From the NCBI GenBank assembly GCA_947629705.1, contig CANREN010000004.1, forward strand, positions 55,086-119,085: 64,000 bases of DNA. The letters are read 5' to 3'. The notes under the pieces were generated by a model, which was not told where the DNA came from, made no database searches, and worked only from the letters and a program-made list of their open reading frames with translations. Within the stretch, counting starts at the first letter, position 1, and each line of letters opens with the position of its first letter. Below, piece by piece: positions 48,480-57,970 of this stretch. A program made the translations under genes and the position numbers. The stretch comes from an uncultured Alistipes sp. (GTDB lineage Bacteria > Bacteroidota > Bacteroidia > Bacteroidales > Rikenellaceae).

Positions 48480-49772
48480 ATGAAAGAGACGTTGACCTAT
48501 CTGTTCGAATCGACCGTTTGCAGCGGCGTTTTCTTCGCCGTTTACGCCGCGTTGCTCGACCGGCGCACGCCGTTCCGTTGGTGCCGCTTCTATCTGCTGG
48601 CTGCGGTCGGGCTGTCGCTCGTTATCCCGCTGCTGCGGATTCCCGTCTGGCCCGGGCCGGCCCTGACGATGGCCCCCTGCGTGCCGGCCGGCTTAGCCGA
48701 CGTCCCGGCGGCAGTCGCCGAGCAGACGCCTACGGAATGGTGGGCCGTGGCTTTTCGGATGATTTACGGCGCGGGGATACTTGTCGTGGCGATTCCGGCT
48801 TTCAGGCAGCTGCTGACGATCCGCCGCATCCGCCGCGGGGCGCAGATACTCCGCATGGACGAATATACGCTGGTGCGTACGCCCGAACGGATCGGCGCCT
48901 GCTCGTTTTTCCGCACGATCTACATTTGGCAGGGGACGCCTGACGAGGAGCTGCCGGTCATTCTGCTGCATGAGGCGAGCCATGTCCGCCATCGCCATTC
49001 GGTCGAGCGCATCGTCATGGAGACGATGAAAGCGATGCTGTGGTGGAATCCGTTCGTCTGGCTGTCGGCGGGCCGGCTGAACGAAGTCGAGGAGTTCGAG
49101 GCCGACGGCGACGTGCTGCGCAGCGGATGCAGCGTGCGTTTCTATATGCAACTTATTCTCAAACAGCTTTTAGGTTATCGTCCGGACATAACCAACGGGC
49201 TGCGAAATTCACGAACCAAAAAACGATTTATCATGATGACAACAAACGATTCGCACAGGTACGTCCTGTTGCGTTTGGCGGGCGTGGCGCCCGCATTGAT
49301 CGGGCTGCTTTGCGCCTTTTCGTTCACGACCCGGGCGGCCGAACCGGTCGTTCCGGAGCCCGAAACCTCGATCGTCGGGGCCCCCGAACAACCGGAGGAA
49401 GTCTCTCCGGAGGCCGAGGTGATGCCGAAATTTCAGGGCGGCGATCTGAATGCGTTCCACCGGTGGGTGCAGATGCGGGTGCGGATGCCCGAGGCGGCTT
49501 TGAAACGGAAGTTGCAGGGCCGTGTCGTGGCGACGTTCACCATCGAGCAGGACGGAACGCTGGACGACATCCAGATCGTTCAGACGCCCGACCGCTCGTT
49601 ATCCGAGGAGGTGATCCGCGTGTTGAAGCAATCGGACAAATGGACGCCCGGCACGCAGAAGGGGGAAGCCGTGCGGGTGAAATACGCGTTGCCGATCGAT
49701 TTCCGGATATGCGGTGCCGATGCCCCTGGTGGACAGGGGAGTGCTCCGGCTGCATCGGCTGACGAACGATAG
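48480..49772 (+). CDS. M56 (BlaR1/MecR1-like) membrane metallopeptidase with TonB-like C-terminal domain
   Basis: VILLHEASHVRHRHSVERIVMETMKAMLWWNPFVW; C-term GRVVATFTIEQDGTLDDIQIVQTPDRSLSEEVIRVLKQSDKWTPG. Confidence 0.9.
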   Translation: MKETLTYLFESTVCSGVFFAVYAALLDRRTPFRWCRFYLLAAVGLSLVIPLLRIPVWPGPALTMAPCVPAGLADVPAAVAEQTPTEWWAVAFRMIYGAGILVVAIPAFRQLLTIRRIRRGAQILRMDEYTLVRTPERIGACSFFRTIYIWQGTPDEELPVILLHEASHVRHRHSVERIVMETMKAMLWWNPFVWLSAGRLNEVEEFEADGDVLRSGCSVRFYMQLILKQLLGYRPDITNGLRNSRTKKRFIMMTTNDSHRYVLLRLAGVAPALIGLLCAFSFTTRAAEPVVPEPETSIVGAPEQPEEVSPEAEVMPKFQGGDLNAFHRWVQMRVRMPEAALKRKLQGRVVATFTIEQDGTLDDIQIVQTPDRSLSEEVIRVLKQSDKWTPGTQKGEAVRVKYALPIDFRICGADAPGGQGSAPAASADER

Positions 49773-49953
49773 GATTGCGAAAAAAACCGATCGACCATAA
49801 GCGGTGGGCAGCGTTCGATTCCGGAAACGGGGTCGGGTGCTGCCGTTTTTTAGCGGGGCGTGTTTTTCATTTTTTTCGGGATTTTGTGTACATTTGCGAT
49901 GATTCCGCACCTGTTTTGCAGGGTGGAAGCTGCGGATTTGTAAAACGGAAACC

Positions 49954-50700
49954 ATGAAAAGCCTGTTAATAAACCATCGGTCGATTCGGAAGTACCGGCC
50001 GAATCCCATCCCCGACGAGGTGCTGCGCAAACTGTTGGAGGCGGCCGTCCGGGCCTCGACCTGCGGCAACATGCAGCTCTATTCGCTCGTCGTTACGCGC
50101 GACGCCGAGTTGAAACGGCAGCTCGCTCCGTGCCACTTCAACCAGCCGATGGTTACCCAGGCGCCGTGCGTCATCACCGTTTGCGCCGACGTGCACCGGT
50201 TTTCGATGTGGTGCCGACAGCGCAGCGCCGATCCCGCTTACGATAATTTCGCGTGGTTCCTCAATGCGGCGACCGACGCGCTGTTAGCCGCGCAGAATCT
50301 TTGCATCGCGGCCGAGGCGAACGATTTGGGCATCTGCTACCTCGGCACGACCCTCTACACGGCCGGCGAAATCGCCCGCGTGTTGAAACTTCCCAAAGGC
50401 GTCGTTCCGGTTACGACCGTCGTCGTGGGCTACCCCGACGAAAAGCCCGAATTGACCGACCGTCTGCCGTTGGACGCCGTGGTGCATTACGAACAGTACC
50501 GCAATTACACCTCGGCCGAAATCGACGAGCTGTGGGCCGAGCGCGAGGCCTCCGACCTCACGAAACGCCTGCTCGAAGAGAACGGCCTGCCCAATCTGGC
50601 GCAGATATTCACGCAGCGCCGCTACGTCCGCGAAGACAATCTGTCCATTTCGCGTTCGTATCTGGCCCTCTTGAAAGAGGCGGGATTTTTCAATCAGTAA
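49954..50700 (+). CDS. Nitroreductase family protein
   Basis: NHRSIRKYRPNPIPDEVLRKLLEAAVRASTCGNMQLYSLVVTRD; AEANDLGICYLGTT. Confidence 0.92.
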   Translation: MKSLLINHRSIRKYRPNPIPDEVLRKLLEAAVRASTCGNMQLYSLVVTRDAELKRQLAPCHFNQPMVTQAPCVITVCADVHRFSMWCRQRSADPAYDNFAWFLNAATDALLAAQNLCIAAEANDLGICYLGTTLYTAGEIARVLKLPKGVVPVTTVVVGYPDEKPELTDRLPLDAVVHYEQYRNYTSAEIDELWAEREASDLTKRLLEENGLPNLAQIFTQRRYVREDNLSISRSYLALLKEAGFFNQ

Positions 50701-50720
50701 ACGGCGGAAGGGACGGTGCG

Positions 50721-53111
50721 GTGAAAGCAAGGGGGATCGTTCGGTGGCTGTTCTGCGGTGTGTTGGGCTTCCTGTGCCCGGCGTGCAGCGTTACGCGCCA
50801 TATCCCCGAGGGTTCCTACCTGCTCCAGAAGGTAACCGTCGAGGAGGATAAGGAGACCCCGCGCCGGGAGCGCATCACCGCCGACGAACTGGAACGATAC
50901 ATCCGTCAGACCCCCAACAAACGCTTGTTGGGAACCAATTTCTACGTATGGCTCTACGAGCAGGCCGACTCCTCGAAGCACAACGGCTGGAACAACTGGA
51001 AACGCCGCGTCGGCCAGGCCCCCGTGCTGATCGACCGGTCGCTGATGCGCAAGAGCGTCGAGAATCTGAAAATCTACATGGATTCGCGCGGATATTACGC
51101 TTCGCAGGCCTCCTGCGAGGTGGATACCCTCGTCCGGCGGCGTCGGGCCAAGGTTACCTATCGGGTGCGGCAGCATCTGCCTTATCGGATCCGTTCGGTG
51201 AGCTACGAGTTCCGCGACCGCTCGCTCGAACCCCTCGTGCTGCCCGACACGCTGCATACGCTGCTCCATCGGGGCGATGTTTTCGACATCTCGGTGCTTG
51301 ACAGCGAACGCGAACGCATCACGGCTCATCTGCGCGAGCGGGGCTATTTCAACTTCACGGTCAACAACATCGAGTATGTGGCCGATACCCTCCAAAAACC
51401 TCGCGAAGTGGGCCTTCGCGTCTTAATAAAACCTTATCTTTCGGGTTACGACGCACAGGGGCAGCCCGTTGTCGAAGATAACGTCGTCTACCGCATCGAC
51501 CGGATCAATGTCTTTCCGAATTACCGGCCCGATGCTTCGAACGGGGTCGATTCGACCGTATTCGCACGCCTGGATACGATCTATTACCGCGGTCTGAACA
51601 TCGTTTACGAAGGGAAACCCAATCTGCGGCCCAAAATTCTGCGGCAATCCATTCCGCTGTATCCCAATTACATCTACAATTCGGCGCAGGTCGAGCGAAC
51701 CTACACCGATCTGATGGCGCTCGGTTATTTCCGGTCGACCCGTCTGGCATTCGTCGAGGCGCCGCGCACGGTCGATGAAACCGATTACATCACCTATGTC
51801 GGCTCGTCGTCCGATTCGACTCGCACCGAATCCGTCCGCGAGGGCTATCTGACCTGCAACATCCTGTGCACGCCGACGCTCCGCCAGAGTTTCAAGGTCG
51901 ACCTCGAAGGAAGCACGACGTCGAGTTTCTACGGACTGAAAGCGACCGTCGGCTACCAGAACCGCAACATCTTCCGCGGGGCCGAATCGTTCGACGTCTC
52001 CTTTTCGATGGGCTACGAATTCATGAAGGCGCCCGACGCCCGCAAACGACGCGCCAAGGAGTTCGGTATCTCCACAGGACTGACTTTCCCGCGCTTCTTA
52101 GTGCCGTGGCGCATCACGCGCTTCGGTTCGGTCAACCAACCCAAGACCAAACTGGAACTTTCGCTCAACTACCAGGACCGGCCCTACTACCGGCGTACGC
52201 TGACGAGTGCCGGCATGACCTATCAATGGACCAATTCGCGTTATTCGTCGTTCTCGCTGCGGCCGATCGACATCAACGTGGTCGACGTGAGCTACCTCGA
52301 TCCCGATTTCCTGAGCGACACGGAGAACCTCTACCTTATCAACAGTTACAAAACGCAGTTGATCGCAGGACTGTCATTCGGCTACGGATACAATAACCAG
52401 TTGAAAAATCTCGGCCGCAATGCGACGGTGATCCGCTTCAATGCCGAGACGGCGGGCAATCTGGTCGGCGGGCTGTCGCATCTCTTTTCGTCGCCCGTGC
52501 GGACGGAGGACGAAAGCTATTACCGCATCTTGGGCATCCGTTATTCGCAGTATTTCCGTTTCGACCTGAGTTTGAGCCGCAAGATCATGCTGGGCGCGAA
52601 GACGGCGCTGGCCGGTCGGCTCTACGGCGGTCTGGCGATGGCCTACGGCAATTCGACTTCGGTGCCGTTCGACCGTCTGTTCTATGCAGGCGGCAGCAAC
52701 GGCATGCGCGGCTGGACGCCCCGCACGCTCGGCCCGGGTTCGGTGCCCCGCCCGACGACGGATTATCCGTCGCAGCTGGGCGACATGAAATTGGAGGCCA
52801 ATCTCGAATTCCGCTTCCCGATTTGGGGAATCATCCACGGTGCGACCTTCTTCGATGTAGGCAACATCTGGTTCCTGAAAAGCGACCCGACGCAATACTC
52901 CGACGAAGCGGTATTCTATGTGAAGGATTTCTATAAGCAGCTGGGTTTCAATACGGGGCTGGGTTTGCGTTTCGACATCAAGTTCGCCGTTCTGCGGCTG
53001 GACTGGGGCATCCAACTGCATAACCCGAACAATCCGGCGGGCGAGCGCTGGATCCACGATTTCCGTTGGAAAAATACGGCGCTCAACTTCGGCGTCGGCT
53101 ACCCGTTTTGA
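50721..53111 (+). CDS. tamL: BamA/TamA-family outer membrane protein with lipoprotein N-terminus (TamL-like); GTG start
   Basis: CPACSVTRHIPEGSYLLQKVTVEED; POTRA-like repeats; C-terminal 16-strand barrel with GGSNGMRGW and terminal F. Confidence 0.8.
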   Translation: MKARGIVRWLFCGVLGFLCPACSVTRHIPEGSYLLQKVTVEEDKETPRRERITADELERYIRQTPNKRLLGTNFYVWLYEQADSSKHNGWNNWKRRVGQAPVLIDRSLMRKSVENLKIYMDSRGYYASQASCEVDTLVRRRRAKVTYRVRQHLPYRIRSVSYEFRDRSLEPLVLPDTLHTLLHRGDVFDISVLDSERERITAHLRERGYFNFTVNNIEYVADTLQKPREVGLRVLIKPYLSGYDAQGQPVVEDNVVYRIDRINVFPNYRPDASNGVDSTVFARLDTIYYRGLNIVYEGKPNLRPKILRQSIPLYPNYIYNSAQVERTYTDLMALGYFRSTRLAFVEAPRTVDETDYITYVGSSSDSTRTESVREGYLTCNILCTPTLRQSFKVDLEGSTTSSFYGLKATVGYQNRNIFRGAESFDVSFSMGYEFMKAPDARKRRAKEFGISTGLTFPRFLVPWRITRFGSVNQPKTKLELSLNYQDRPYYRRTLTSAGMTYQWTNSRYSSFSLRPIDINVVDVSYLDPDFLSDTENLYLINSYKTQLIAGLSFGYGYNNQLKNLGRNATVIRFNAETAGNLVGGLSHLFSSPVRTEDESYYRILGIRYSQYFRFDLSLSRKIMLGAKTALAGRLYGGLAMAYGNSTSVPFDRLFYAGGSNGMRGWTPRTLGPGSVPRPTTDYPSQLGDMKLEANLEFRFPIWGIIHGATFFDVGNIWFLKSDPTQYSDEAVFYVKDFYKQLGFNTGLGLRFDIKFAVLRLDWGIQLHNPNNPAGERWIHDFRWKNTALNFGVGYPF

Positions 53112-53290
53112 ACGGGACTCCCGATGCGGTGGAGTGTTTCCGGCGCTTGGTGGGGGCGTCTTCGCTGCCGACCGCTTTCGGGCGGGAAAGGGCGGGCAGC
53201 GAAGATGACGCTTGTAGGCGGATTAAGGCCCTATCGCATAGGGGAACCGCTTCTAAAAGCGGCGCGTAGGGATGCCCTTTCGAACGGGGC
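53109..53290 (+). repeat. Dispersed repeat family D, copy 2
   Basis: TTTTGAACGGGACTCCCGATGCGGTGGAGTGTTTCCGGCGCTTGG..TCTTCGCTGCCGAC and GGCAGCGAAGATGACG..CTATCGCATAGGGGAACC..TTCGAACGGGGCG. Confidence 0.75.
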
Positions 53291-53293
53291 GAA

Positions 53294-54607
53294 TCAGTCG
53301 GTTTTTTCGATCTGGACCTTTTTCCACGCAAACCGTTCGACGGCCTTGCGGTTGCAGGTGGTGTCTTTCGCGCGGATATGCAGATTCTCGAAGGTGAAAT
53401 CCGACAGATGATACTGATCTTCGGCCTGTTCGACATCGAAGAACCGGTCGCAGTCGAGCCGGATGTTGCGCATCGTTATGTGCGACGAGTAGGACATCGG
53501 TTGATCCTTGCGCCCTTTCAGATCGAAGAACTGCGTCCAGGGACGCACGAACAGGAAGGCCCGCGCATTGCCTTCGATCTCTTCCACCGTAACGTATTCG
53601 TAATTCTGGGGCGTGTCGGGACGCATCTTGAGCCACAGCAGGCGCGAGGCGTCGCCGATTTTGCAGCGGCGCAGCACGATATTGCGGTCGTGGATCGACT
53701 CGCTGCCGCAGGTCAGGGCGCTGTGGCAGAAACCGAACACGCACTCTTCGATGATAATGTTGTAGTTGCCGCCGTTCTTCGGGTCTTGGTCGGCCCAGGG
53801 GCCTTTGCCGCCTTTGAGGGCGATGGCATCGTCGTTCACCGACATGCAGCAGCGGCTGACGTGCATATCGCGGCAGGCGTCGATATCGAGCGCATCCGAG
53901 CTCGGGGCCTTGACGGGCGCCGCAGGTGCGAAGATATGCAGACCGAGCAGCCGCACCCGTTCCGAGTTGTAGATATGGGTCGTCCAGAAAGGCGAGTTGC
54001 GCAGGGTTACGCCCTCCAACTGTACGTTTTTCGAGTTGGAGATATAGACCAATCGGGGGCGCAGCTCGTCCATGTTGGTGCACTTGGGATTCACCTTGCG
54101 GCGCAGCCAGAACGAACGCCAGTAGCGTTCGCCGTTGCCGTCGATGGCGCCTTCGCCCGTGACGGTGAATCCGTCGGCGTGGTCGGCATTGACCAATGCG
54201 GCGAAGTAGGGCAGCGATTGCCCCTCGATGCGGGTGTCGACGATCGCGAAGTCCGAGATATCATCGCTTCCTTTCAGTACGCCGCCCTTGCGGATATGCA
54301 GATGGGTGCCCGGCTTGAAAAAGAGCGACCCCGTGAGGTAAACGCCTTCGGGAATGACCACCACGCCGCCCTGTTCGGCGGCGCGGTCGATGACGGCCTG
54401 AAGCGCTTCGGTCTGGACGAGGGTGCTGTCGCGCACGATGCCGTAGTCGGTTACGACGAACTGTCGGCCCAACGAGGCGACGTCGACGGGGCGGGCCTGT
54501 TCGAACCACGGGTCGATCGGCGTTCCGTCGGGGAAGTGCGACGCGGCCTGCGTCGCGGAGCAGCAGAGCAGCGACAGCGCGCCGCAGAGGAGGACAAAGT
54601 GTTTCAT
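53294..54607 (-). CDS. Glycoside hydrolase family 28 (polygalacturonase-like)
   Basis: Signal peptide, right-handed beta-helix repeats, SSDALDIDACRDMHVSRCCMSVNDDAIALKGG, SALTCGSES. Confidence 0.9.
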   Translation of the reverse strand: MKHFVLLCGALSLLCCSATQAASHFPDGTPIDPWFEQARPVDVASLGRQFVVTDYGIVRDSTLVQTEALQAVIDRAAEQGGVVVIPEGVYLTGSLFFKPGTHLHIRKGGVLKGSDDISDFAIVDTRIEGQSLPYFAALVNADHADGFTVTGEGAIDGNGERYWRSFWLRRKVNPKCTNMDELRPRLVYISNSKNVQLEGVTLRNSPFWTTHIYNSERVRLLGLHIFAPAAPVKAPSSDALDIDACRDMHVSRCCMSVNDDAIALKGGKGPWADQDPKNGGNYNIIIEECVFGFCHSALTCGSESIHDRNIVLRRCKIGDASRLLWLKMRPDTPQNYEYVTVEEIEGNARAFLFVRPWTQFFDLKGRKDQPMSYSSHITMRNIRLDCDRFFDVEQAEDQYHLSDFTFENLHIRAKDTTCNRKAVERFAWKKVQIEKTD

Positions 54608-54790
54608 CGGTTCATTTATTTTTCGTGTTTTCGGATGCGGAGGCGGGGGACGCTTTCCCGTGTCGAAGCGTCCGGTTCATCGGAGCGGGAACCGAACGGA
54701 TCGGGGAAGCGGCGCTGCCTTTGCGAATATATGAATTTTTTTCGAAAAAAACGGGCGCCGAAACGGAAAATTAGACGTACCTTTGTCGAC

Positions 54791-57247
54791 ATGGAAGTTG
54801 CCGGATCGGATATTCTTCGGGGGCTCAATCCCGCACAGCGCGATGCCGTAGTGAATTACGACGTTCCGTCGCTCATCATCGCGGGGGCGGGATCGGGCAA
54901 GACGCGCGTGCTCACTTCGCGCATCGCCTACATGATCGAACAGGGCGTTGCGCCGTTCCGCATCCTGGCGCTCACCTTCACCAACAAAGCCGCCGACCAG
55001 ATGCGCAGCCGCATCGCGGGCATGGTGCCCGGCGATCGGAGCCGCTTCATCCGGATGGGTACATTCCACTCCGTCTTTTCGCGCATCCTGCGCGAGAATG
55101 CCGAACGGATCGGCTTCCAGCCGACGTTCACCATCTACGAGCCGAACGACGTCAGGAATCTGCTGAAAGCCATCGTCCGCGAGCTGCGTCTCGACGAAGA
55201 TCGCTACAAACCCGATCTGTTGGCTTCGCGCATCTCCTTTGCGAAGAACTGTTTGGTAACGCCCGGCGCCTATTTGGCCAAGGCGGCCTGTCTGGCCGAA
55301 GACCGGCAGGCGCGGCGGCCCGAGTTCGGCAGCATTTACAGCATCTATTGCCGGCGCTGCAAGAACAACAACGCGATGGATTTCGACGATCTGTTGTTGC
55401 AGACCAACCTGCTGCTGCGCGACTGTCCCGATGTGCTGGCCCGTTACCAGGAGTTGTTCCAGTATATTCTGGTCGACGAGTACCAGGACACGAACTTTGC
55501 GCAGTACCGGATCATCCGGCGGTTGTCGGAGCGCCATGCGCGGGTCTGCGTCGTGGGCGACGATGCCCAGTCGATCTATTCGTTCCGCGGGGCGAAGATC
55601 GAGAATATCCTCTCGTTCCAGCAGGATTTCCCCGATGCGCGGGTATTCAAATTAGAGCGGAACTATCGTTCGACCCGCACGATCGTCGAGGCGGCCAACT
55701 CCGTCATCGCCCGCAACTCCCGCCGCATGGAGAAGCATTGCTTTTCGGAGGGCGACGAGGGCGAACCGATCCGCATCCTGCGGGCCTACACCGACCGCGA
55801 GGAGGCCGAAAAGGTCGTCAGCGACCTGCGCGACAAGGTGCGCGGGGTCGGCGACGAGTGGTCGGAGGCGGTGATCCTCTATCGTACGAACAAACAGTCG
55901 AGTGCCATCGAGGACAGTTTGCGGCATCACGGTATTCCGTATCGGATCTATAAGGGCATGTCGTTCTACGACCACAAGGAGATTCGGGATCTGTTGGGGT
56001 ATCTGCGGTTGATCGTCAATCCGCGCGACGACGAGGCCTTCCGGCGCGTCGTCAACTATCCCGCCCGCGGCATCGGCGAAACGACCGTCGAGCGCATCGC
56101 GCAGCTGGCGCAGGAGCGCGGCGTCTCGATGTGGGAGGCGGTCGATGCACTGGTCTCCGAGCCTGTGGACGATGCCGTGCGGAAGGCCATCGTCCGCAAG
56201 GTGGCGGAGTTCGTGCAGCTGATCCGTTCGCTGTCGTTGATGCGGGCCGAAAAGGGTCTCTACGACTTCGGGTTGGAGGTCGCTAACCGTTCGGGGATTC
56301 TGGCCCTCTATCGCGCCGAGACGGGGCCCGAAGCGGCTTCGGCGCTGGACAATATCGAGGAGCTGCTCAACTCGATGCAGCTCTTCAAGGAGCAGACCGA
56401 CGCGGCGATCCGCAACAACGAACGCCGGCCCGACGAGGAGGCGACCGTCGAGGAGTGGCTGCAGAATATCATGCTGCTGACCGACATGGACAAGGATGCT
56501 TCGACCGATGACAATAAAGTAACTTTGATGACCGTCCATTCAGCGAAAGGGTTGGAGTACAAATACGTCTATATCATCGGCGTCGAGGAGAATCTCTTCC
56601 CGTCGCAGCGGGCCATGGAGACGCCCGACGGCATGGAGGAGGAACGGCGCTTGTTTTATGTGGCGTTGACACGGGCCAAGGTGGCGGCGACCGTCTCCTA
56701 TGCCGACATGCGGTTCAAATGGGGCAACATGGAGTTTTCGAAGCCGAGCCGGTTCTTGAGCGAGATCGACCCGCGTTACGTGCAGACCGATTCCGACCGC
56801 GAAGCACAGCGGCCCGACGGTTTCGGCCGGGAGGAGGGTGCGTCGGCGCTCGACCGGTTGCGTCGGCGGTTCGATTACCGCTTCCAGCAGCGAACGGGAG
56901 CGAACGGGGCTTCGCGGCGCGCGATGCAGAGCGTTTTTTCGTCCTCTCCGCATACGGATCCGGCCCTCGTGCAGGCGCCGCGCCCCTCGACCGAGGGGAT
57001 GCGCCGGTTGGGCATGCGTCAGAAAGAGCCCGATGCCGCACCGGCGGCCGGTGTGTCCGGCGCTGCCGGGGCGGATAGCGGCGGCTGCGCCTATCGCGAG
57101 GGCGACCGGGTCGCGCATCCGAGGTTCGGCGAAGGGGTCGTGCGCCGCATCGAGACGCTGCCGGGCGATTGCAAGTTGGTGATCGATTTCGGCCGCGAGG
57201 GCGAGAAGACGCTGCTGGCCCGTTTCGCGAAGCTGACCAAACTGTAA
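54791..57247 (+). CDS. UvrD/PcrA-family ATP-dependent DNA helicase
   Basis: LNPAQRDAVVNYDVPSLIIAGAGSGKTRVLTSRIAYM; VDEYQDTNFAQY; VTLMTVHSAKGLEYKYVYIIGVEENLFPS. Confidence 0.95.
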   Translation: MEVAGSDILRGLNPAQRDAVVNYDVPSLIIAGAGSGKTRVLTSRIAYMIEQGVAPFRILALTFTNKAADQMRSRIAGMVPGDRSRFIRMGTFHSVFSRILRENAERIGFQPTFTIYEPNDVRNLLKAIVRELRLDEDRYKPDLLASRISFAKNCLVTPGAYLAKAACLAEDRQARRPEFGSIYSIYCRRCKNNNAMDFDDLLLQTNLLLRDCPDVLARYQELFQYILVDEYQDTNFAQYRIIRRLSERHARVCVVGDDAQSIYSFRGAKIENILSFQQDFPDARVFKLERNYRSTRTIVEAANSVIARNSRRMEKHCFSEGDEGEPIRILRAYTDREEAEKVVSDLRDKVRGVGDEWSEAVILYRTNKQSSAIEDSLRHHGIPYRIYKGMSFYDHKEIRDLLGYLRLIVNPRDDEAFRRVVNYPARGIGETTVERIAQLAQERGVSMWEAVDALVSEPVDDAVRKAIVRKVAEFVQLIRSLSLMRAEKGLYDFGLEVANRSGILALYRAETGPEAASALDNIEELLNSMQLFKEQTDAAIRNNERRPDEEATVEEWLQNIMLLTDMDKDASTDDNKVTLMTVHSAKGLEYKYVYIIGVEENLFPSQRAMETPDGMEEERRLFYVALTRAKVAATVSYADMRFKWGNMEFSKPSRFLSEIDPRYVQTDSDREAQRPDGFGREEGASALDRLRRRFDYRFQQRTGANGASRRAMQSVFSSSPHTDPALVQAPRPSTEGMRRLGMRQKEPDAAPAAGVSGAAGADSGGCAYREGDRVAHPRFGEGVVRRIETLPGDCKLVIDFGREGEKTLLARFAKLTKL

Positions 57248-57305
57248 GCGGGACGAACGTTGCGGCCCGCACGGCGCGCGTGAAAGCCGCAGAGAGAAGA
57301 AACGT

Positions 57306-57968
57306 ATGACGACGAAACAACGATATGCAGGCATCATCGCCTGGTTTTCGGAACACATGCCGGTGGCTGAAAGCGAGTTGCATTACAAAGACCCCTATCA
57401 GCTGTTAGTGGCGGTCGTCTTGTCGGCGCAGTGCACCGACAAGCGGGTCAATCTGACTACTCCGGTGCTGTTCGAGGCATTCCCGACCCCGCAGGCGATG
57501 GCCGAGGCGACGCCCGAAACGATTTATCCGTATATCCGCAGCATCTCCTATCCGAACAACAAGGCGAAAAACCTTGCGGCGATGGCGCGGATGCTCTGCG
57601 CGGAGTTCGGCGGCGAGGTGCCCTCCGATTTGGAGCAGCTGCAGCGCCTGCCCGGCGTGGGCCGCAAGACGGCCAACGTATTGGGCGCCGTGCTGTGGAA
57701 CAAGGAGGTGATGCCCGTCGATACGCACGTTTTCCGCGTGTCGGAACGCATGGGGCTCACTACGAGGTCGAAAACGCCGCTTCAGACCGAGCTGACCCTC
57801 GAAAGGAACATTCCGTCGCACCTGCTGCCCGTGGCGCATCATTGGTTGATCCTGCACGGACGCTACACCTGCATGGCCCGTGCTCCCAAGTGCGATGCGT
57901 GCGGATTGACCCCGTGGTGCCGGAAATACGCCGCGGATCGAAAGGAAATTACCGTTAAATCGAAATAG
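57306..57968 (+). CDS. nth: Endonuclease III
   Basis: VVLSAQCTDKRVN, LPGVGRKTANVLGAVLWNKEVMPVDTHVFRVSERMGL; FeS CX6CX2CX5C. Confidence 0.95.
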   Translation: MTTKQRYAGIIAWFSEHMPVAESELHYKDPYQLLVAVVLSAQCTDKRVNLTTPVLFEAFPTPQAMAEATPETIYPYIRSISYPNNKAKNLAAMARMLCAEFGGEVPSDLEQLQRLPGVGRKTANVLGAVLWNKEVMPVDTHVFRVSERMGLTTRSKTPLQTELTLERNIPSHLLPVAHHWLILHGRYTCMARAPKCDACGLTPWCRKYAADRKEITVKSK

Positions 57969-57970
57969 TT

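Noticed and set aside
53378-54790. 471-codon N-terminal extension of the helicase ORF
   Set aside because: It is antisense to the well-supported GH28 gene. The helicase itself starts at the ATG at 54791 (MEVAGSDILRGLNPAQRDAV); the open frame reflects GC-rich codon bias.
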